A stretch of DNA of 41,828 nt from an uncultured Mollicutes bacterium. Lineage in GTDB: Bacteria; Bacillota_I; Bacilli_A; ML615J-28; CAG-313. The notes below the pieces were generated by a model. That model did no database searches, was not told the origin of the DNA, and saw nothing but the letters and a program-made list of their open reading frames with translations. The translations under genes and the position numbers were made by a program. Below are positions 37,477-41,828 of the stretch, one piece after another (positions within the stretch are counted from its first letter, which is position 1; every line of letters starts with the position of its first letter). Location: NCBI GenBank assembly GCA_900539265.1, contig UQBM01000018.1, positions 1-41,828 of the forward strand. The letters run 5' to 3'.

Positions 37477-40446
37477 TTATTCAGCTGGTTTTTCAGCCTC
37501 CATACCATTTTTCACAAATACATCACCCATTAGAGCAGAGTATAATGCATCAAATGACCAGTATTTTTCACCATCTAATTCACCATCACCATCTAAATCT
37601 AAATTGATTAAAATATTAGCATTATGTGAATCAAATCCTAGACTTAAGAATAATCCTGAGCGATTATCATCGCAGAAACATTCCATAAATCCTGCTGGTT
37701 CCATCTCACCACCACTAATACCTGCTAAGCCTAAATCAAATTGACCTGTCATTTGTTTTACATAATATACATCCGTACCAGGTTGTGGAGCATATTTTGC
37801 TTCAAATGTTACATTTGGATATTTTGCCTTAACTTCAGCATTATTAAATAAAGTATTGTAATTTTGAGCAATATAAGAGAAAATTGCTTCATTACTTGCA
37901 CCATCAAAGGCAGCAATCTCAATATCTACTTTATATGGTTTTGAAGGATCAAATACGCCTTTTTCTACCATACTATCTAATGCTGAAATATAGAAACTAG
38001 TTGCAAGACTAGGTGCATATCCTAATTCATCATATAATAAGTCATAATCTAAATCAGTAAGTCCTTCATAAACTTTTTTACCCCATTCACTTTCACGATA
38101 TGTAGTACTATCTACACCATCTTCTGTTGGAGTAACCATAAAATATGCATTAGTAAAATATGATGCCCAAGCAGTTGAAGTCTTTGTAATTTCTTGTACA
38201 CCAAGACGATCCATACCAAAATATAGAGCCCATGTAAAATCATCTTCTTGTAAAATTGGTTTTGCTTCCCATGAACCACTACCAAATTTAGCATCTAATT
38301 CAGCTTGTGTAAATTTATTTAATGTAAGTCTAAATGATGTAGCTCCTGGAGAGAATTTTTGACTTGGCCAATTCTTATATTCATCATATGCACTTGAAGG
38401 AACTGAAGTTACATCAAGTTGTCCGTTTTTGAACAATTCTAATGCAGCATTTGAATCTTTAACAATTGTATAACTATAATTTTCATAACCATTGCGACGT
38501 ACTTCTACATTTTCAGCACTATCATTCCATACAAAATAATTTTCATTCTTTGTAAAACGATATTCTTTACCTTTTTCCCAATAACTAATCTTATACGCAC
38601 CAGATGCCATATAAGTGTCTTTAGAAGTACCATATCTAGGAGTACCATCAGCGTTTAAACTTGCTTCCCAAGTTGCTTTATGAACTGGTGTATGTAAGAA
38701 TCCTGCAAGACCATATTCTACGTCCCATAATTTTAAACCAATTGCAAATGTAATTGTGAAAGAATAATCATCAATTTGTTTGATTCCTACAGTTTCCCAA
38801 TCTGTCTTACCATCAAAATAATCTTTTGCACCTTGAATTGGAGTACTTCCACCATAGAAATAATTTGCTCTTTTCATATTTAATTCAGGATCTAAAACTA
38901 ATTTATATGTATAAATAAAGTCATTAGCATCCATTTTATCACCATTTTCCCATTTTAGGTCATGACGTAAATCAAATTTCCATGTTTTATATTCATTTAA
39001 ACCACTAAAATCTGCAAATGCATCGCCATTTTCATCAACAGGATATGGTAATACTGAAAGCATTTCAGGTTTAACTTCCCATCCAATACCTTTACCATCG
39101 TTATCTAGTTTCCATTCAAATGACATCAATTGTCCTGCTGTTAAACTTAAGAAATCACTTTCAATATTATCAGCATAATTTAAATGATTAAGAGTTGAAG
39201 GATCAGCAGATGTCCACATTCTATATGCTGGATCGCTTGCAGTACCTGCACCTGTACCAGTTGAAGGAGCAACGGCTGTAGGACCATAGCCCATTAGTGG
39301 AACATACTCATCAGCAATAAAGTTAACACGTTCTGTATAAATAACTAAACCTGAATTATTGAAAATTGGAATAGATGCACCAGCATTAATTAACGCTCTT
39401 TCCATATATGCTAAAATCTTAGTTTGTGTTTCAAGTGGAGCATATTTAAAGTTATAAGTTGCACCTTCTTCACCACCTGCTAATGTGCTTGAATCTCTGT
39501 GCTCAAGAACAGTTACAGATACTAATTTTGTACGAGTATCATCACTATCATTTGCTTTTACAGTAACTGTTATTGTTGCAGTACCTTTAGCAACAGCAGT
39601 AATTAATCCAGTAGCACTTACAGTAGCAATACTATCATCACTAGAAACATATGATGTAGCAGTGAACCCATCACTAACCTTAAGTTGAGCAGTATTAGTA
39701 GTTTCAAGTTCTATAACAGAATTAAAATCATCACCAACACCAACATTCACACCTTCAACAACATTTATTTCAAATAATATTCCATAAAGTTGACCTTGTG
39801 CAACTGCAGCTGCAGAATAACTTCCGTCTACATTACCATCTTCATCAGTTACATCTTCAGCAAAAACGGCACTAACAGCATATAAACCTTTTAATGTTGG
39901 ACGAACACTATTTCCATTAATAGTTAGACCAGAGTTATAATCAAAAGTATCCTCCCAAATATAGTCTAATACTACGTCATCTTTATTTAGTTCAAATTCT
40001 TCAGATGTAAAAGTAGGCTCATCGGCACCATTTGGTGTATAAGTATAAACTAAAGCAACATTAAGATTATAAGTTGTACCAGTTTCAGCTGTATAAACAT
40101 CTGTTGCATCTGCCTCACCAAATAATTCATCTAAATTTGTAAATACTAACTCTTTTTTACAAACTTTTTCAAGAGTATCCATATATTTATCCTTTAGAGC
40201 ATCTAACTCATTTTTTGCTGCTGTTTCACTTTCTTCAGCTGCTTTTAGAGCTGTTTGCGCATCTGCTAATTGCTTTGCAATAGAATCTTTACTAGCATTT
40301 GCTTCTTCTAATTGTTTTTCTAATTCAGCAATTTTATCATTCGCTGCTGCAAGTTCATCTTTTACTTTGTTGTCACAACCCGCTAAAGCAACGGAACAAA
40401 ATACTACTAAAAGACAAATCAATAAATTTCTTTTAATATTCTTCAT
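37477..40446 (-). CDS. oppA: Oligopeptide-binding lipoprotein OppA, multidomain
   Basis: A 989-residue surface lipoprotein; ATG 40446 follows GGAGAAAG. A signal peptide ends in the lipobox LAGC. A coiled coil of Lys/Glu/Ala heptads spans about 22-85 (DKIAELEKQLEEANASKDSI). A beta domain leads to a Big_2 Ig-like domain (about 235-320; VSSDDSIATVSATGLITAVA, KGTATITVTV). The SBP_bac_5 peptide-binding domain fills the rest (WKFDLRHDLKWENGDKMDANDF and TSKDTYMASGAYKISYW). Near the C-terminus LDLDGDGELDGE resembles an EF-hand Ca2+ loop. Normal OppA has about 550 residues. It is the first gene of the opp operon under a cre site. Confidence 0.92.
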   Translation of the reverse strand: MKNIKRNLLICLLVVFCSVALAGCDNKVKDELAAANDKIAELEKQLEEANASKDSIAKQLADAQTALKAAEESETAAKNELDALKDKYMDTLEKVCKKELVFTNLDELFGEADATDVYTAETGTTYNLNVALVYTYTPNGADEPTFTSEEFELNKDDVVLDYIWEDTFDYNSGLTINGNSVRPTLKGLYAVSAVFAEDVTDEDGNVDGSYSAAAVAQGQLYGILFEINVVEGVNVGVGDDFNSVIELETTNTAQLKVSDGFTATSYVSSDDSIATVSATGLITAVAKGTATITVTVKANDSDDTRTKLVSVTVLEHRDSSTLAGGEEGATYNFKYAPLETQTKILAYMERALINAGASIPIFNNSGLVIYTERVNFIADEYVPLMGYGPTAVAPSTGTGAGTASDPAYRMWTSADPSTLNHLNYADNIESDFLSLTAGQLMSFEWKLDNDGKGIGWEVKPEMLSVLPYPVDENGDAFADFSGLNEYKTWKFDLRHDLKWENGDKMDANDFIYTYKLVLDPELNMKRANYFYGGSTPIQGAKDYFDGKTDWETVGIKQIDDYSFTITFAIGLKLWDVEYGLAGFLHTPVHKATWEASLNADGTPRYGTSKDTYMASGAYKISYWEKGKEYRFTKNENYFVWNDSAENVEVRRNGYENYSYTIVKDSNAALELFKNGQLDVTSVPSSAYDEYKNWPSQKFSPGATSFRLTLNKFTQAELDAKFGSGSWEAKPILQEDDFTWALYFGMDRLGVQEITKTSTAWASYFTNAYFMVTPTEDGVDSTTYRESEWGKKVYEGLTDLDYDLLYDELGYAPSLATSFYISALDSMVEKGVFDPSKPYKVDIEIAAFDGASNEAIFSYIAQNYNTLFNNAEVKAKYPNVTFEAKYAPQPGTDVYYVKQMTGQFDLGLAGISGGEMEPAGFMECFCDDNRSGLFLSLGFDSHNANILINLDLDGDGELDGEKYWSFDALYSALMGDVFVKNGMEAEKPAE

Positions 40447-40499
40447 TAATCTTTCTCCTTCATTAATAATTTTTCTAGGTTTCATACCAAGATGTTAAT

Positions 40500-40528
40500 A
40501 TTATATTATAATTATCAAAAAAAGTAAA
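40500..40528 (-). promoter_or_regulatory. Promoter of the opp operon
   Basis: Minus-strand -35 TTTACT (40523-40528), 17-base spacer, -10 TATAAT (40500-40505). Confidence 0.65.
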
Positions 40529-40539
40529 TACTTTTTTTG

Positions 40540-40555
40540 TAGAAAACGTTTACAT
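40540..40555 (-). promoter_or_regulatory. CcpA cre box upstream of oppA
   Basis: ATGTAAACGTTTTCTA (minus strand) matches the cre consensus WTGNAANCGNWNNCWW at every position. It lies 11 bases upstream of the -35, centred near -55, where CcpA may activate or block. The ccpA gene itself is not in this window. Confidence 0.7.
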
Positions 40556-40613
40556 CGTATTTTTTTTAATTTTTAATTCTACATTTTTTTACTATTTTTA
40601 CATTTTTTAGTTA

Positions 40614-40648
40614 TAAAAAAAGAATTTATATACTAGTATATAAATTCT
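40614..40648 (-). terminator. Terminator of the DUF3899 gene
   Basis: 40621-40648 is a perfect 28-base palindrome (AGAATTTATATAC on the left arm), and seven T follow on the minus strand. Confidence 0.8.
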
Positions 40649-41022
40649 TACGTTGAAACTATAATCATAATCATTCCTACAACAAAGTAAATACAACCAA
40701 TAATGATGGTTGGCCACAATAATGGTTTTTCATTTTCTTTCTTCATCTCTATATAATCATAATATTTAAAATTATATTTTGGTGTTCTTCTAAAAAAATC
40801 TGTAAACTTTTTAAACCAAAACCCTAATACATTAAAAGCTCCAGCACTAATAACAAATTTCATACTTGCATATAGTAACATTGCAACACCAGTTATTGAA
40901 AAAGCATCAATTACAAAATGATCTATCTTAAATCTCGCAAAAAAGATACTTAAAAAAATTATAATGGAGACAATGAAATTGATAAATAGACTAATGATTG
41001 TTCTTTTATTTATTTTTTTCAT
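40648..41022 (-). CDS. DUF3899 membrane protein
   Basis: A 124-residue protein from ATG 41022 (a GTG two codons earlier is possible). Three membrane segments: about 10-29 (ISLFINFIVSIIIFLSIFF), 36-58, and 98-122 (PTIIIGCIYFVVGMIMIIV). AGAFNVLGFWFKKFTDFFRR followed by KYYDYIEMKK is the conserved DUF3899 (PF13038) line. The family is of unknown function in Bacilli. The gene overlaps the end of the upstream membrane gene by 17 bases and shares its promoter. Confidence 0.75.
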   Translation of the reverse strand: MKKINKRTIISLFINFIVSIIIFLSIFFARFKIDHFVIDAFSITGVAMLLYASMKFVISAGAFNVLGFWFKKFTDFFRRTPKYNFKYYDYIEMKKENEKPLLWPTIIIGCIYFVVGMIMIIVST

Positions 41023-41677
41023 TGACACTTTCCAACTCTTTGATACCTTTTTTTACAAAACCAGTGTATACACAAATGATACTAGATATAATCATATATG
41101 CACAACTAATAGCTGGTACGGGAGAGATTTCAACAAATATTCGAGAAGGATAATTAGTATCAGTAATTGATGTTATATTATCATTAATATCTTTAAGAGG
41201 CTCAATCGCTTGATCAAACATTACTTGTAAATCATTACTATAACTAGCCATAAATGATATCGTTGAAATTGCAACTGCTAATAAAACTACAGATGACAAA
41301 ATGCTCATAATAAAATTTACCTTTGTATTATTAACTAGCTTAAACAATACTAATCCATACGCAACTATCTGAGCTAAATAAAGAAATAAAAAACGAATAT
41401 CTTTACTAACAGGAACAAAATTAGTACTTTCACTATTTTCACCTATACCAAAGGCCATATTTGCAAATGTAATCTTAGAATTAATTTCAATTAGTTGATT
41501 AATTGATTCTTCACCATTTTCAATGATTCTTTCATATATTTTTCCTTTACAAACATAAGTCGAAGAAAAAATTAATAAAATTGTAATGACTGCACATATT
41601 ATAATAACAAAATCTAAAATCTTTATTCTCGATTTTGCTTTATTAATTTTATATAATTTTTCTGAATTCTTTTTCAT
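41006..41677 (-). CDS. Hypothetical four-helix membrane protein
   Basis: A 223-residue protein with membrane helices at about 19-40, 96-114, 122-145 and 187-208. A 50-residue outside loop (about 42-92: ENGEESINQLIEINSKI, NFVPVSKD) lies between the first two and another (about 146-185: NDLQVMFDQAIEPLKDINDN) between the third and fourth. Both ends are basic and cytoplasmic. I recognise no family. AAGGTGA precedes ATG 41677, and it is co-transcribed with the DUF3899 gene. Perhaps an envelope protein; function unknown. Confidence 0.65.
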   Translation of the reverse strand: MKKNSEKLYKINKAKSRIKILDFVIIICAVITILLIFSSTYVCKGKIYERIIENGEESINQLIEINSKITFANMAFGIGENSESTNFVPVSKDIRFLFLYLAQIVAYGLVLFKLVNNTKVNFIMSILSSVVLLAVAISTISFMASYSNDLQVMFDQAIEPLKDINDNITSITDTNYPSRIFVEISPVPAISCAYMIISSIICVYTGFVKKGIKELESVNEKNK

Positions 41678-41703
41678 ATTATCACCTTTATAAAATATAT
41701 AAC

Positions 41704-41732
41704 ATTATAACATTAATTTTTGGTCTTGTCAA
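41704..41732 (-). promoter_or_regulatory. Promoter of the two small membrane genes
   Basis: Minus-strand -35 TTGACA (41727-41732), 17-base spacer, -10 TATAAT (41704-41709): full consensus. Confidence 0.8.
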
Positions 41733-41744
41733 ATTTTAAATATA

Positions 41745-41772
41745 TTGACATTTTCTTAAAGATGAGTATAAT
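41745..41772 (+). promoter_or_regulatory. Divergent promoter reading off the right edge
   Basis: -35 TTGACA (41745-41750), 16-base spacer, -10 TATAAT (41767-41772). The downstream gene lies outside the window. Confidence 0.7.
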
Positions 41773-41780
41773 ATAAGAAA

Positions 41781-41828
41781 GCTAACTATATAAAAATCAA
41801 GTAAATAATAAAAAATATTTTAGTTAGC
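41781..41828 (+). repeat. Inverted repeat at the start of the rightward transcript
   Basis: GCTAACTA (41781-41788) pairs with TAGTTAGC (41821-41828), right at the predicted RNA 5' end and the window edge. Could be the closing stem of a leader RNA; the sequence beyond is not visible. Confidence 0.4.

Noticed and set aside
413..41677. TGA read as Trp (genetic code 4)
   Set aside because: All recognisable genes are full length with TGG for Trp and no in-frame TGA, so recoding is not shown; only the lack of TGA stops is.

Overview
The window is AT-rich DNA from a low-GC Gram-positive bacterium. Firmicutes hallmarks are a Phe T-box leader before pheST, Spx, RelQ, a CotD-like spore-coat protein, a CcpA-type cre site and strong AGGAGG ribosome binding sites. 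Large lipid-anchored substrate-binding proteins and glycosidases with InlB/Ig-like repeats, plus an Opp system with long insertions, suggest a deep-branching, uncultured gut-type Bacilli lineage near the Mollicutes (inference). Trp is read from TGG. The 28 complete genes I assign to the chromosome end in TAA (23) or TAG (5), never TGA, while the embedded mobile element does use TGA.

Layout. 1-862: two minus-strand genes of unknown role, one an antitoxin-like/HARE-HTH protein. 863-1787: a gene-free stretch with a minus-strand promoter followed by tandem terminators (a possible small RNA) and three tRNA T-arm-like motifs. About 1.7-12.0 kb: a candidate integrated Tn4451-type element. Its plus-strand cargo is a small membrane protein, a DUF4177-like protein, a flavodoxin, the metal-independent phosphoglycerate mutase, a PchR-like AraC regulator, a pair of ABC half-transporters and a ZIP transporter. 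Its minus-strand backbone is a ribbon-helix-helix mobilisation protein, TnpV and a large serine recombinase. The cargo reads as a metal-acquisition and metal-sparing island. The right edge lies beside a five-gene tRNA operon (Leu-Asp-Arg-Pro-Gly, minus strand).

12.9-24.6 kb: a surface phosphodiester-glycosidase protein, efp, ispH, a small membrane protein, a DUF1538 membrane protein with two PII-like proteins in one operon, a membrane-anchored XRE-type protein, a GH18 lipoprotein and a FlaR-like kinase. 24.6-32.4 kb: pheST with its T-box, cotD-like, clpP, an rluD-family gene with relQ, a CYTH phosphatase and spx, resembling the Bacillus yjb region. 32.4-40.6 kb: oppA-oppBCDF with a cre box. 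40.6-41.8 kb: two small membrane proteins and divergent promoters.

How parts work together: Opp imports peptides, probably under carbon control. The DUF1538-PII-PII operon looks like a membrane carrier with its own nucleotide-sensing regulators. RelQ, Spx and ClpP form a stress-response neighbourhood.
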